The position numbers and the translations under genes were made by a program. A DNA stretch of 64,000 nucleotides from Brachyhypopomus gauderio (lineage: Eukaryota; Chordata; Actinopteri; Gymnotiformes; Hypopomidae). The stretch is taken from NCBI RefSeq assembly GCF_052324685.1, contig NC_135221.1, positions 19,962,537 to 20,026,536 on the forward strand, written 5' to 3'. Shown here piece by piece: positions 11,066 to 26,315 of this stretch (the first letter of the stretch is position 1; each line of letters starts with the position of its first letter). Under the pieces are notes generated by a model, which did not search any database, had not been told where the DNA came from, and was given only the letters and a program-made list of their open reading frames with translations.

Positions 11066-12496
11066 CATTTCGTCAAAGAAAATGTGTGATTTAAATCTCC
11101 AGTGTTACACATGCACCACTACAGCTGGTTTAAAATGGGTAATTCCAGATTGACTAAATGCGCCATGTGAATATGAATTACAATCCTGGTATTGTGGCAT
11201 TGCTGTCACCCTAAAGAAATAAGGGAGAACTGATTGATATTCTTAGTGTCACACAGATCTGATCAGACTGACCTTACGATCAGGATCAGACAGTATTTAA
11301 GTACATCCAGATGCCTGAACTGGACATAAATTATTATTATATTTAAATTTTCATTTTTTATAATTTTTCAATTTAAAAATATTCTGCTACCTAATGACAG
11401 GAAGCTCGGTGAGACAGAGATGAGGGGTTTGGGTGGGTTGTTGGGGTTTTTCACTGCTCAGGTGTCAGAATGGTTCCTGCACATTTACACACATATCCAC
11501 CTGGCTGTTTCTCAGACTGAGCAGACCAGCCAGTAGCACCCATACCCCCCACACCCACCGATACCCTCCACTCCCTCTCAGCCAGTACCACCCATACTGT
11601 CCACTACCACCGATACCAGCCACTCCCACTGATATCAGCCACTCCCTCCCAGAGCAATGATGACAAACTCCTCTGAGAGAGTCTCAGAATACTTTCACTT
11701 ACTATGAAAGTGCAAACTCCTAAATTACTTCATAAAGCTTCATTAAGCTTCATAAGCTAATAACTGAATTTCCTAGGTTTTTTTTCCTTATGTTACTCAT
11801 TCTTTTCAACAACTGAATTCAGAAATTAGCCGAATCAAGAATTAAGTGTTCGTAAACATGTTGTCTCCCATGATTTAGCTGTGCCTTTGCCTCTGCCTGT
11901 AATCTCTTCAACACTAGACATAAAAGCTGGGCAGTGTGGCTAAACCGTGACACATAATTCAGTAAGATTATCAGTGCATCAACGTTAGCACAATAAATTA
12001 CTGTGCAAGACTGGGAAACTAATCTATCTGAATATGCAAAATCTACTTTATAATTTTTTTAAATATGTGATGGGATGATTTTGGATATTTTATGTCTTAT
12101 CAGCCAGCATCAAGCTGATGACCACACAGTGGCCCATGTTCATATTCTTACAAACACAGGGGCTGATGTCACATCATTTCACATATTTTTCTGATTCAAG
12201 GGTCATCTGAGAAAGTAATAACCAAATGCAGAGGAGACCACAGAGGTCCAGATTCAGTAGAACCGCACTGTGACCCAGTGTCATCCTGTTCAAGACGGCT
12301 TCCCAGAGGGCTCCTACAGGAACCGAGAGCCCTGACACCGTGAAACGATCAACCACAGCTCTAGGGGGCTTAATCATTATGAATATTTGCTTATTGGACA
12401 GTTTTTATGATTTAAAAAATGTAAAAAATAATTTACAGTTGCCCTGGGACAGATGCAGATGCCCCGGGGCAGGTTTGTCTCTGCTAGCGGGCTGTG
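11063..12496. other. Chst downstream region
   Basis: Between the CA tract and the sulfotransferase stop codon. The part nearest the gene (about 12170-12496) is probably its 3' UTR. I did not find a canonical AATAAA on the minus strand close to the stop. A short degenerate repeat of cagccagtaccacccatac type lies at 11525-11650. No gene is seen. Confidence 0.4.
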
Positions 12497-13693
12497 TTAG
12501 CCCTCGCCGGGCTCCGTGCTCGTGGACGTGAGCCAGGTGAAGTGATGGCGCTCACGTCCTGCGGTCAGATCCACGTCCAGCTGGCGCTGTTCCGCCTCGC
12601 TTTGGACCGCACGGTAGCCCAGCAGCGACATGGCTCCCTTGCAAACGTCTTGGATTTGTTTGACTTTTTGAAAGGGTAAAGTCGTCCTCCAGGCGAGGGA
12701 CACGTCCTCCGCGTTCCGGGAGGTGATTTTGAACGCGTCCTTCTTGGTCCCTTTGCCCTTGCCGTGGGTGATGCGGTAAATCCACTCCTGCAGCGTCTCC
12801 ACCATCTCCAGGCCCACGAAGTCGTACACGGCCTCGATCTCGCCCAGCGGGTTGCGCACCAGGTCTTCGTAGCGCAGCAGCTTGTACCGGCCCCGCAGGA
12901 AGTCGGGCGTTTTCCGCGCGGCCGTCTCGTGGATGCGCACGTGACTCCGGCAGACCTCGCGCATTACGCGCATTTGGGCGTCGGCCGGCAGCGGCCCGTT
13001 CTGCTCCAGCACCAGCGCGCTGTCCTGCTCCAGGGCCTTCACGGCCTGCTCGCGGGACCTCAGCACGGCCCGCGGGTCCCGCACCAGGTGGATGATGCGC
13101 AGGTCCAAGGACGGGTCCCGCAGAAGCGGGTACAGGGACTCCAGCTCGAAGAATCGCACCTCCTTCAGCACCACGTGACTGTAGGTGTGGCAGGCTCGCT
13201 CCGCCTTCTCCAGGCCCACGGCGTCGCAACGCAGCTTGCACTCGGGCTCGTGGCTGATGCTGTCGCGGGGCGTTAGCGGGCACGCGGGCGGCGAGCACAG
13301 GGCCCGGCTGTGACTCCACATGAAGACGTGCGAGACGTTGTAGCTGGGAGGCAGGTAGGCGTCCATGACCGACAGGTCGCACTGGAAGACGCTACGCACC
13401 AGGTCGCGGACGGCCATGCGCAGGCCGCGCGCTCCCGGACGCTTCAGTGCCATCCACACGTGCCACGCCGGCTCCATCAGGTAGAAGACGGACGGGTGCT
13501 GGCTGAACACCTGTCCCAGGAAGGAGGAACCCGACCGCCATGACGACAACAGGAGCACGTGCACCTTGCCCTGTGTTGGAGACGCTTCCTGAGGGACAAG
13601 CGGGCTGTACCATCCCAGAAACAACACCACGGCAGCGCTCTGGAGCAGCAACAGGGTAACCACGGCGGGCATGGGAACCCGACAACGCAGCAT
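12497..13693 (-). CDS. chst6: GlcNAc-6-O-sulfotransferase, CHST5/CHST6 type, single coding exon
   Basis: A 398-residue type II Golgi membrane enzyme that moves sulfate from PAPS to carbon 6 of GlcNAc or galactose, as in corneal keratan sulfate. Residues 1-9 form the cytosolic tail and about 10-27 the signal anchor (VVTLLLLQSAAVVLFLG). The 5'-phosphosulfate loop is SSWRSGSSFLGQ (50-61), followed by QHPSVFYLMEPAWHVW. The 3'-phosphate site is RIIHLVRDPRAVLRSR (199-214). SRNAEDVSLAWR (325-336) matches the family C-terminal block. The length fits CHST4/5/6 proteins (about 386-411). The start has A at -3. One coding exon is the rule in this subfamily. The coding strand has a long (GT)n tract 20 bp upstream of the ATG, ending in ttgaacag, which looks like a splice acceptor at 13708 for an upstream 5' UTR exon. 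The neighbour tmem231 is the same as beside human CHST5. chst5 versus chst6 cannot be decided here. Confidence 0.92.
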   Translation of the reverse strand: MLRCRVPMPAVVTLLLLQSAAVVLFLGWYSPLVPQEASPTQGKVHVLLLSSWRSGSSFLGQVFSQHPSVFYLMEPAWHVWMALKRPGARGLRMAVRDLVRSVFQCDLSVMDAYLPPSYNVSHVFMWSHSRALCSPPACPLTPRDSISHEPECKLRCDAVGLEKAERACHTYSHVVLKEVRFFELESLYPLLRDPSLDLRIIHLVRDPRAVLRSREQAVKALEQDSALVLEQNGPLPADAQMRVMREVCRSHVRIHETAARKTPDFLRGRYKLLRYEDLVRNPLGEIEAVYDFVGLEMVETLQEWIYRITHGKGKGTKKDAFKITSRNAEDVSLAWRTTLPFQKVKQIQDVCKGAMSLLGYRAVQSEAEQRQLDVDLTAGRERHHFTWLTSTSTEPGEG

Positions 13694-13710
13694 GCTTTCA
13701 GCTCTCCCTG

Positions 13711-13713
13711 TTC

Positions 13714-13802
<89 letters not shown>
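13711..13802. repeat. Long (CA)n microsatellite at the chst start
   Basis: About 45 CA units. On the sense strand of the sulfotransferase gene it is (GT)n ending directly at the putative acceptor of the coding exon. Confidence 0.97.
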
Positions 13803-13805
<3 letters not shown>

Positions 13806-14078
13806 GTCATGCTGGAAAGATACAATTACCAGACTCGCGTTATGAATATCAGAAGTATGTGTCAGTATATCAGTTGTATTTATAACACTGTGTCTCTACA
13901 CACTTACATTGCACATTAAACCATTAACTCACTCTTAAATAATAAACATGCAGCATCACAGAATAATTATTGGAAATCATGTCAGAGAAACAGACAAAAT
14001 TACTCATCCGGTTCTCTCTCCTTTACTGTAGCATGATTCTGCTATGTCTTCCCTGACAGTGACAGATACTACACATGA

Positions 14079-14092
14079 CCAGCAGATGGCAC
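14079..14092 (+). promoter_or_regulatory. Candidate CTCF-type motif
   Basis: The 14 bases ccagcagatggcac fit the core CTCF consensus CCASYAGRKGGCRS at every position. A single motif match in 64 kb is weak evidence, and similar cores occur in fish repeats. Confidence 0.3.
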
Positions 14093-14428
14093 TAGATGGA
14101 CTTTAAAACAGTACACTTCTGATAATTATACATAATATAATTATCAGTAGCAGTACAGTAATATCTATTTATTATTATTTGGAAAACATAACATAGATTT
14201 ATATAAATCTGATAATGTGCATTTGGTTTAAACTGATGTAAAATGAAGTAGGACGTGAATTAAACAATTGGAAGATTTTTATGATCCTATCAAACTGATA
14301 CCGTATTAAAAATACCAAACCACACCAGAGAACCCAAACACCAGAGAACCCAAATACCATCTTAAGGTCACAGAAGTTTTTCACAACTGCCCAAACGACC
14401 CTAACTGGCTAGATGAGGGACCCCCCAG

Positions 14429-14557
14429 ATTGCTTCACTGTTGAAGCTCTTTATCTTCGTCTTCAACATCATCACCATCCTCATCATCTTCATCCTCACC
14501 TTCATCGGCTTTATTTTCCTGATGGTTCTTCTCAAAAGCAGACCAATCAAATACTGA
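14429..14557 (+). other. Possible terminal exon of a small membrane protein (weak)
   Basis: After gaccccccag, one frame reads 42 residues and then TGA. They are almost wholly hydrophobic (LLKLFIFVFNII through FIFLMVLL) and end in the basic tail KSRPIKY. A good branch-point sequence (ccctaac, 14396-14402) lies about 25 bases upstream of the possible acceptor. There is no in-frame ATG upstream, so it could only be a 3' exon. Against it, the middle of the stretch is a TCATC-type trinucleotide repeat that would give such a translation by chance. I recognise no family. Confidence 0.15.
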
Positions 14558-14686
14558 TTCTAGTTTGCAGTATTTGTAAACACCCTCAGAGTTCACTACA
14601 GGTCAAAGCTCCTGTTTCATCCAATGTTCCTGAATATAACAATTGAATTCTTCACCCAATCATTTTGCAAATATTCCTAGATGTTC

Positions 14687-14687
<1 letters not shown>

Positions 14688-14722
<35 letters not shown>

Positions 14723-14747
14723 CACTGTTATTATTATTATCACTTTT

Positions 14748-14783
<36 letters not shown>
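14688..14783. repeat. (ATT)n microsatellite
   Basis: Two runs of ATT separated by atcactgtt and a short unique interval. Confidence 0.95.
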
Positions 14784-14785
<2 letters not shown>

Positions 14786-14925
14786 CATTGCTGTTATGGT
14801 TGTAATAATAATTTCATAGCGTATCCTGAAGATGTTACTGAAGTTCACAATGTTCTTGTGAATGAAGGTGAACCACATCAATCTATTTCCTGTTTGTTTG
14901 CTTTTTCCAACACTCCACTTTGGAA

Positions 14926-14926
<1 letters not shown>

Positions 14927-14974
<48 letters not shown>
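14927..14974. repeat. (CA)n microsatellite
   Basis: About 24 CA units. Confidence 0.97.
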
Positions 14975-15416
14975 TCTCCTCACTGAACCATAGCTGTCTA
15001 TATAAGACACATGCTTAAATGTTGACAGAATAGGTGTGGGATGACATGTAAACACCATGACTGATGGCGTGTTTACAGAAAACACTGGGCAGCTATTAAT
15101 TATGCTCACAAACAGCACTAGAACCACGGCTGTCACGCTGGAAGTGTCAAAAACACAGAATGTGCTTAACTACTGGGGAACACACATCTGCCTTCTCACA
15201 CTGAGAGACACAGACTGAACCCCCCCAGCAAGAGACGCTTTCTCCCGGAGCACCCAGAGTGGCTTGCAATAGCAGACCCACCCCAGAGGGCAGGTGGGAG
15301 CCCTGGAAGAGGGTACAGGGGAGTCCGCTTGGGTGTACCAGGACGGTTCCGACGTACCAGGACTACCCACGAGGAGCATGAGAGGCTATATCGGTCTGGT
15401 CTGGTCCTCAGTTTTC

Positions 15417-15439
15417 GGGGGGGGGGGGGGGGGGGGGGG
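15417..15439. repeat. Poly(G) run
   Basis: 23 consecutive G. Such runs are unstable and the length may be a consensus or assembly estimate. Confidence 0.85.
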
Positions 15440-15865
15440 CACCATCCCTTGAGCAGAGCTGGTGTCTCTGGGGGGACTCCAGAGGGAATGGAGGGAGACT
15501 ACACTACAACCACGGCAGGTCAACCTCCTTCCTGACCACCTGAGCAGAGATGTCCCTATAGAGACTGGCCAGCACCACCTCCTCCTTTGCTGGAGCACAG
15601 TTCTCCAAGTGATGAACTTGGGAAGGCAGAATACTGACTCAAAAGCGCAGCTGAAAGTAAACTGACACGAAATTTGACACGAAACACACATCACGGGACT
15701 TGGCTAAACAGAGATGGGTAACGAACACAACATCGACACAATAAATACTCTTACATTACAGTTTTTCTCAACTGCTGAAACACTAAATCCCAATGGCTGA
15801 ACAAAGTTCTCAGTTTCCTGAACACATTTATCTATTTGTTCAGTCTGTTGTTCAGTACCTTAAAC

Positions 15866-16062
15866 CAGCGGTGCCAAACCTTTTTTGCGCCATGGACCGG
15901 TTACACGTCAGCCAATATTTTCACGGACAGGCCTTTAAAGTGTGAGGGGTAAATACGACTGGCATAAAAACAATATATACATATATATTTTTTCTGTGTG
16001 GCCCAGTACTAAATGACCCACGGACCAGTACCAATCCGCGGCCCGGTGGTTGGTGACTGCTG
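15866..16062. mobile_element. hAT-type MITE, 197 bp, with perfect 8-bp target duplication
   Basis: The element starts cagcggtgccaaacc and ends ggttggtgactgctg, whose complement cagcagtcaccaacc forms the terminal inverted repeat. It is flanked by ccttaaac at 15858-15865 and 16063-16070. The interior (gccatggaccggtt, cggacaggcctttaa, ccgcggcccggtgg) matches a hAT-derived element family I know from fish and other vertebrates. It is non-coding, and the exact duplication suggests a fairly recent insertion. Confidence 0.93.
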
Positions 16063-16318
16063 CCTTAAACCATTTCACATGGTAAAACACAATTTGCAGA
16101 TCTCACTTACACTCTATAAGTTTTCTATAAAACAAGTTTTCTATAAAACTCTAAACACTCTAAAAACATTCTGCACTCTAATACACATCATCCATACAGA
16201 GAAACACAAGTGGCAAAAATTAAACACAAATTAAGCACTCATCGCTGATTAAACAAAATCACTCAAAATGGATTTCACTTCTTTCAAATGATGTCACACA
16301 CCCACGCCATGGACCCAG

Positions 16319-16666
16319 TGTCACGGAACAGCTCCGGACCCCTCCCTGTGGGCGTGTCTACGTCGTCTGCGTCTTGCCGTCTGCGTCTGTGGCTCTTCGT
16401 GGGTGTGGTTGTGTCTGCGTGTGTTCATTCGTCCCACCTGTGGCCCGTCTCGTAATCACTCGGGGCTCATGTAGTTTGTCTATTTAATGTGCGTTCGCGC
16501 AGTGTCGTGTGCTTGTCGTTGTCTTTAGTCTGCACGTTACGTGTGTGTGTTAGTGTTGATGTGTTTCCGTGTTGCGTTGTCTTGCGCAACACATGAATAA
16601 AGCAGTGACGTTGATGTCAAAGCCAAGGATTCGTGTCTCGTCCTTCGTGCGGAGCCCAACGTTACA
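16319..16666 (+). mobile_element. Solo LTR of an LTR retrotransposon, 348 bp
   Basis: It starts tgtcacgg and ends aacgttaca, so it has the TG...CA ends of an LTR with short inverted termini (TGTCACG and TGTAACG). A 5-bp target duplication, cccag, flanks it at 16314-16318 and 16667-16671. An AATAAA signal lies at about 16594. No internal region is present, so this is a solo LTR left by recombination. Superfamily (Ty3/gypsy or retrovirus-like) cannot be settled from the LTR alone. The intact duplication suggests a modest age. Confidence 0.85.
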
Positions 16667-17190
16667 CCCAGCCTGTGGTGATATAGGTGAGGCTTCATGC
16701 TGGCTGGACACGCCACAAGAGGGGCTTCTCTCCCACTGCCTCAGGAGGGAAAATATTGCTTGTGACGTACGTGGACAAAGTGTTCTGGCCTGACCCAGCC
16801 CAAAGACAGGAAGAAGCACACTAATCACATGCTTAGTCCTTTGATTTTTGCCCCTTTTACTGTAGTGTTGTACTGTAGTATTGTACTGTAGTACAGTACG
16901 GTCCAGTGCATTGTGGGTTGCATACTGTACATTACTGTAAACAAACTGTATGGCCCTGAACATTGTGCTTTCCATTTGTTTACAGTACCGACAGGCCTGA
17001 GGGGAGGTGGCACCACCATCAGTTCACTCTGTCCTGCCTTGTGCTTCTACGCACACTCCGTGCAGACTCAATAACCCGGCCCGATGCTACCGCTCTCCAC
17101 AGCTCTCCCTCAGTTCTACTGGTTGCATGTTCATGTCAACCAAGAACAAGAATGACAGCATGACAGAGACAAAGGACACGTGTGTCAGAT

Positions 17191-17337
17191 CAGGGGCGCA
17201 GATGGCACTGGGGACGGGGGGGACATGTCCCCTCCAGATTTACATTGAGCCCATCCGAAATCTAGCATCTACAAGCATAAACGTATATATTGTACAGCTT
17301 GGTCCCCCTCACTTCAGAATTTCCATCTGCGCCCCTG
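17191..17337. mobile_element. hAT-type MITE, 147 bp, with perfect 15-bp inverted ends
   Basis: The left end caggggcgcagatgg is repeated exactly, inverted, at the right end (ccatctgcgcccctg). The target duplication tgtcagat is perfect at 17183-17190 and 17338-17345. This is a miniature non-autonomous hAT element with no coding capacity. Confidence 0.95.
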
Positions 17338-18028
17338 TGTCAGATGCTGGGTACAGTTCTGTAAACACAGGGTTACGAGGAGGAAGAAGAACAAATGGCA
17401 GAGGAGTTTCTGATCAGGTTTGAGCTACTATGTTTTTGCAAGAGGAGTCAGAGGTTTTGTAAATGAAGATGAAGATGAGGATTTGTATGTTTAAAGAGAA
17501 TGGAGCAAGGTTTCAGAAATTGTGTTTTAGCAGTTGAGAAAAACTGTAACAAGATACAAGTATAATGCATGCACGCATAACGCCAACAAGACAAGAGACA
17601 TGTGAAAAAAATGACCAAAGACGAACACACACACACACACACACACCCACCCGAGAAACCCGTGGGAGGAGTTGGGGGAGGAGTCAGGGGCGGAGCTTGA
17701 CACCCAGCTGTGCAGACTCATCGGTGTGAGGACGTGAGGGAGTGGAGCAGCAGTATGACAGCAGAAAACTGAATAAATGTTGGAGCACAAATGCTGCATT
17801 TTGAGTCACAAGGCCAGACGGTGCCCATGAAGAGGAAAAAGAACAAACAAAGACACTTACAGTGTTTCCCATGGCTCAAAACTGGGTTAGCAGAGAAAGG
17901 CTAACCCAGCACAGCAGCACACTGGAGAGGACTGGGTGGAGTGGAAGTCCTCCGCCCTACCCACACCTCCATGTTCAGGCATATGTACATGAGTTTCACT
18001 AGTAATCATTAGACTAAAAACACTTGGC

Positions 18029-18079
<51 letters not shown>

Positions 18080-18098
18080 ACACACACACACACACACA
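18029..18098. repeat. (CA)n microsatellite
   Basis: About 34 CA units with one interruption (catacaca). Confidence 0.96.
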
Positions 18099-18189
18099 GT
18101 TCTCATCCCTCTTTGGCAAGATATCTAGTTTGGCCAAACATTCTGAGAGAGTGTCAACATCTTCTAAAGCATGGGACCTCTGATCAAGA

Positions 18190-18505
18190 GCTAGGGTTAG
18201 GGTTATGGACACCTGTAAATGAGGGTTAGGGGCATCTGTAAATTAGGGTTAAGGACATCTGTAAATTAGGGTTAGGGACATCTGAAAATTAGGAATAGGT
18301 AGGGACATCTGTAAATGAGGGTTAGGGACATCCGTAAATAAGGGTTAGGTAGGGACATCCTTAAATGAGGGTTAGGTAAGGACATCTGTAAATGAGGGTT
18401 AGGGTTAGGGTCATCCATAAATGAGGGTTAGGTAGGGACATCTGTAAATGAGGGTTAGGGTCATCCATAAATGAGGGTTAGGTAGGGACATCCTTAAATG
18501 AGAGG
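18190..18505. repeat. Telomere-like minisatellite, about 23-25-bp unit
   Basis: Tandem copies of agggttagggacatctgtaa followed by atg. The units combine a TTAGGG-like part with a fixed gacatctgtaaatg part. Confidence 0.88.
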
Positions 18506-19840
18506 TGCTTGTGCAGTAATGAAAGTAGGCATTCTTCTGGTCCCCTGTCAGCTGACGCCTACACAGCGTGTGCTGGTTTTGGCTGGACGCTGTGCTGCAG
18601 TTTCCTTTGTTTCGCCACAGAAATGGAGGTGCATTGCACATATCAATACACCACACACAAGAAAGAGCACAGCCAGCGTTTGCTTCAGGCAGTGAACACA
18701 CACCAGGAAAGCAGCGCGATTTGGGGAAACCAATCTAACCTCCACACTCTTGCACATTAAACACATCAAATACATCTATGAATAAAACAATTAACAGCCT
18801 AATTACAGAGAAGAAACCCGTTCTTTGTAAACTTTCCCTTTGTAAAAAGGTTGAAAAGGTGTTTCTGACCCCATCTTCAGGAGTAAAGTACACGTACGAA
18901 GCGCAGCGGTTAAAGAACAAGGGGCAGCCATTACTTTTTAATTACCAATGATTTACAGTTTCAATGGTCCTCAACTAATCTAAGACGCAGAATAACAGAA
19001 TTTGCAAGACTGCTCATACAGAGAATTTCAACACCATTGGTCAAGACTTCGAGCGATACTATTCGCCTATTCGCCACGATTTGCAATAAAAAGATTTCAC
19101 ATTTCCTTTCGTCGCCGAACAATTCGAAGCTTCTGCCGAATATTTTCTTTGAAAATACGGATCCAAAAGTTGCAGTGTGAAGTGGACGCGGACTAACGGA
19201 TGTAAAGGACTGAAATGGCTGAAGGAGTCAGGCCGTCTTCCTGAATGTAGGTGTCCCCTGTCAGCCCAGTACCATATTTCACTGGCATCAACCTCATCCT
19301 TGTGTCTTTACTAAACCAACCACAGAAATGAAAACAAGCATCTGAATGACAAAATCACGTAAATATTCTCACGAGTTGGCTATTCATTCCCCTGCTCTCT
19401 TAACACACCGCTGTAACCCCTTAATATACAACCATCCTCAAATAAACACACAGTCCTGAGATAATCTGAAGCAAACAAACGTGCTTCTATGTTCGGTGCA
19501 TTCTGACAAGAAACAGTTGCCTGCTCCACAAAAAATAAAGAGTTCAGATTCCGTTATGGACCGAGACCAAAGCCCAGAGGCACAAGAAGGGGACCAGCGA
19601 ACACTTTGATGAGTAAAAGATACTACAGTGTTAAATGACGGTCATACAGTATTCATTCATGTGAACTTCATTGTAGACTTTATTCAACACGATCAGAAGT
19701 ATATCCAGAATTCCTCAGACGACAAAACGCCTTTAGATTTTGGTCACGTTCAAAGTGGTGACTTCACCCTAGCCAACTGAAAATGTATAGGGTCCTTTTG
19801 GGACTTTTGAGAACTTAATGAGAACTTTTTTGGTGAACGT
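18506..19840. other. Intergenic or intronic sequence, no gene seen
   Basis: No array, terminal repeat or conserved protein was recognised. It would be part of the chst first intron if the upstream 5' UTR exon at 20115 is real. Confidence 0.4.
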
Positions 19841-20185
19841 CGCGTCGTGTTCAACGACACTTCTCAAGAAACAGGAGACCAAACCAGTTCATGGTTAGAA
19901 ACTCCTTGGAAACAAAACGCTCTTTTCAGTAACGTCGCCGCGCGCGCCGCATTCCGGTCGCACGCGCCACTTTTAATCCGCCCGACGTGCAGATGCAAAG
20001 TGAAAAGGGGATTAAAAATTAGATTTTAGTGACACGATAACGTGTGAACCTAACGCTAGTCTTGAGATAGAGTTCAGGACATTGGTTACAAATGACACGG
20101 CGCTGGTGACTTACCTCCACACAAGTTCGCTGCCTGGTACAAGGCACCTGAAAACCAGAAACGTTATAGCTTATAAATCCCGGGG
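19840..20185 (-). promoter_or_regulatory. CpG cluster and possible 5' non-coding exon for chst
   Basis: A short CpG-rich patch (19840-20000, cgccgcgcgcgccgcattcc) lies beside a strong minus-strand splice donor (TGTGGAG|GTAAGTCAC, exon end at 20115). Sulfotransferases of this group have non-coding 5' exons spliced to a single coding exon, and a matching acceptor occurs at 13708. The exon's 5' limit is not visible. It is a candidate only. Confidence 0.3.
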
Positions 20186-21034
20186 AAGGTGACTGGGTGT
20201 GAGAACTTTAACGCTCTTCGCTTGTGTGCACAGAACAGCGCTGAGACGTGGCCATAAACCCAGTATGTCAGTGTGGTGGGCGGACGGACAAGGGATTGCG
20301 AAGGGAGGGGAAAGTGTGAGAAACGCTGCTCAAGAAAGTGCTTTACGTGAATTGTCCGTATTTACCGTGAAGACAAAATCATTACACGGTAGTATGCCAG
20401 ATAAACAAAATGTTGCTTTTATGCTTATTTTTGTTTTTCTTTCACGTATGTAAATATTACATTAATTGTGTAGCATAGCTATTACTCATTCATAAATGTA
20501 TATGGATGATATTACATTTAAAATGCGTAAAAACATTTTTCTAAAATGTAAAACATTTTAGAAATATTTGTCCTCAGTTACATCACTAATCTGCCAACAC
20601 AGAGTGAATCCACTTTCCTTGATATCGCTTTTCCAAACTATATGTAATATACTGTATGTATGTAATGGTATACTGGAACAAAACAAAACTATGGGTGATT
20701 GATGAATTCTGAAAACATATTTCAAGTAAACTTGTAACTATTCAGTATTTAACAAGTTCAGTATTTAACAGTGTTGTAAATATTCAGTATTTAAGAAGGA
20801 ATGTGTGTAGAGTTGTCTTTCTAAATAATACATTTTCAATTATTAACAGATCAGTTTTGAACATATCTGCAAAGTCCACAATTAAAAAAACAATCCAGAG
20901 TGCATACAACAGGAAAACGCGTCATGTGCTTCCTGTGCATGGAAACACAGACTTCCTGCATGCCATGTGTTTACAGCAAAAATACACTTGAAAAGACCAC
21001 ACGAATGAGTGTTGCACTGCACTGAGAACAGCAT

Positions 21035-25028
<3,994 letters not shown>

Positions 25029-25034
25029 TAATAG

Positions 25035-25390
25035 AACACCTCAACAGATTCTTACAACTAAATCAAACTAAATCAGAAGTTACTGTGATTGGCTCTTCAA
25101 TATACCATACTCAAAAAGCCTGTGAGAAGGTCTGGGCTCTCAAACACCTTGCCTGACAACACAGGTAAAAAAACCTTGGGGTGATTTTCAACACTGAGCC
25201 GAAATTTGATAAGCAAATTAATTCAGTGATTACATACAGCGTTATCCATCTTAGAATCACCTTGAGACAAACCATTCCTTGATCCACCTGATCTGGAAAA
25301 AAGTATTCATGCTTTTGTTACATCCTGATTGCATTATTCTAATGCACTGTATTATGGGATTAGTTGAGACGTGCAAGATATAACAGAAAA
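25035..25390 (+). mobile_element. LINE (L2/CR1-like) reverse transcriptase relic
   Basis: Plus-strand translation in shifted pieces gives NLGVIFNTEPKFDKQIN and then IHAFVTS and YSNALYYGIS, the NLGVxFD...LIHAFVTSRLDYCNALLYG run of L2-like LINEs. It directly abuts the right end of the TG-rich array. It is a truncated relic with several stops. Confidence 0.7.
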
Positions 25391-25599
25391 TTAGTCTGGG
25401 GGGGTTAGTTGGGGAGGGGAGGTGTTAGTGTGGGGGCAGTCCAGAGCTTCAGTGCCTCAGCACTAATACCCAGAAAGGACATTCGAGTAGGTTTACGAGG
25501 CACAAGGATTACCTCAGACTAGGAGTAGATTACTGCCAAAAGACTGAAGAGTGCAAGAGAGCTTATGAAGGTAAAGAGGAATGTGAGAATGAGGATGTT

Positions 25600-25905
25600 C
25601 TATTTATTACAGGATGAGACAGGTAACCAGTGTAAATGAGGAAGAACAGAAGGAATATGAGCTGAGGTCTCTGTGTGTCAACACCCTAGCAACACACTTC
25701 TGAATGAACTGAAGTCTGTCCAGATATTTTATCCATAAAAGGGAATGATAATAGTCAATACAGGCCCTGTAGAAGGCCTGGACTAGAATTTCAACATCAT
25801 TGCTGCTCATAAAAGGGTGAAGAGGCAATATTACAGAGACGAAAGAAAACAGATACAGTGGGAGATTAGATTTGGGACTTGAGAGAAAGTGTAGGATCAA
25901 AACGA
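25600..25905 (-). mobile_element. LINE (L2-like) reverse transcriptase C-terminal relic
   Basis: Minus-strand translation contains ILVQAFYRACIDYYHSLLW and DRLQFIQKCVARVLTHRD, matching the L2-like LIHAFxxSRLDYCNSLL...LQxVQNAAARVLT region. It is in the opposite orientation to the relic at 25.0 kb, so it is a separate insertion. Confidence 0.72.
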
Positions 25906-25959
25906 GCCACGTCTAACCACGTACTGGCCGTCACTGCAGTGGGAGCAGTGGTGTGGCCC

Positions 25960-26315
25960 ATATGGGTTAGAGCTGGGGTTAGTTTAGAGTTGTGTAAGGG
26001 TTGGGTTAATAGAGTTGGCATTAAGGTTGGCTTTAGACTTGATTTTAGGGCTGGTATCAGGGTTGTGTAAGGATTTGGTCAGGGTTGGATTAGTGTTAGA
26101 TTAGGGTTGGTGTTAGGGTCGTGTAAGGGTTAGATTAGGGTTGGCATAAAGTTTGGGTTATGAATGGTGCTACAGTTGCCGTTAGGGTCGTGTAAGAGTT
26201 AGATTGGGGTTGGCATTAGGGTTGAGTAAGGGTTAGATTAGGGTTGAGTAAGGGTTAGATTAGGGTTGGCATTAGGGTTGAGTAAGGGTTAGATTAGGGT
26301 TGGCGTTAGGTTTGG
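25960..26315. repeat. Degenerate TTAGGG-like minisatellite
   Basis: Repeats of tagggttggcattagggttg and gtaagggttagattaggg. It is telomere-like in composition but carries fixed non-telomeric steps. Confidence 0.75.

Noticed and set aside
12552-13543. Antisense and alternative-frame ORFs across the sulfotransferase gene
   Set aside because: Shadows of a GC-rich coding exon; only the 398-residue frame matches a family.
16846-16915. Near-palindromic gtactgtagtacagtac sequence as a regulatory hairpin
   Set aside because: Part of a short degenerate tactgtagt repeat; no supporting context.
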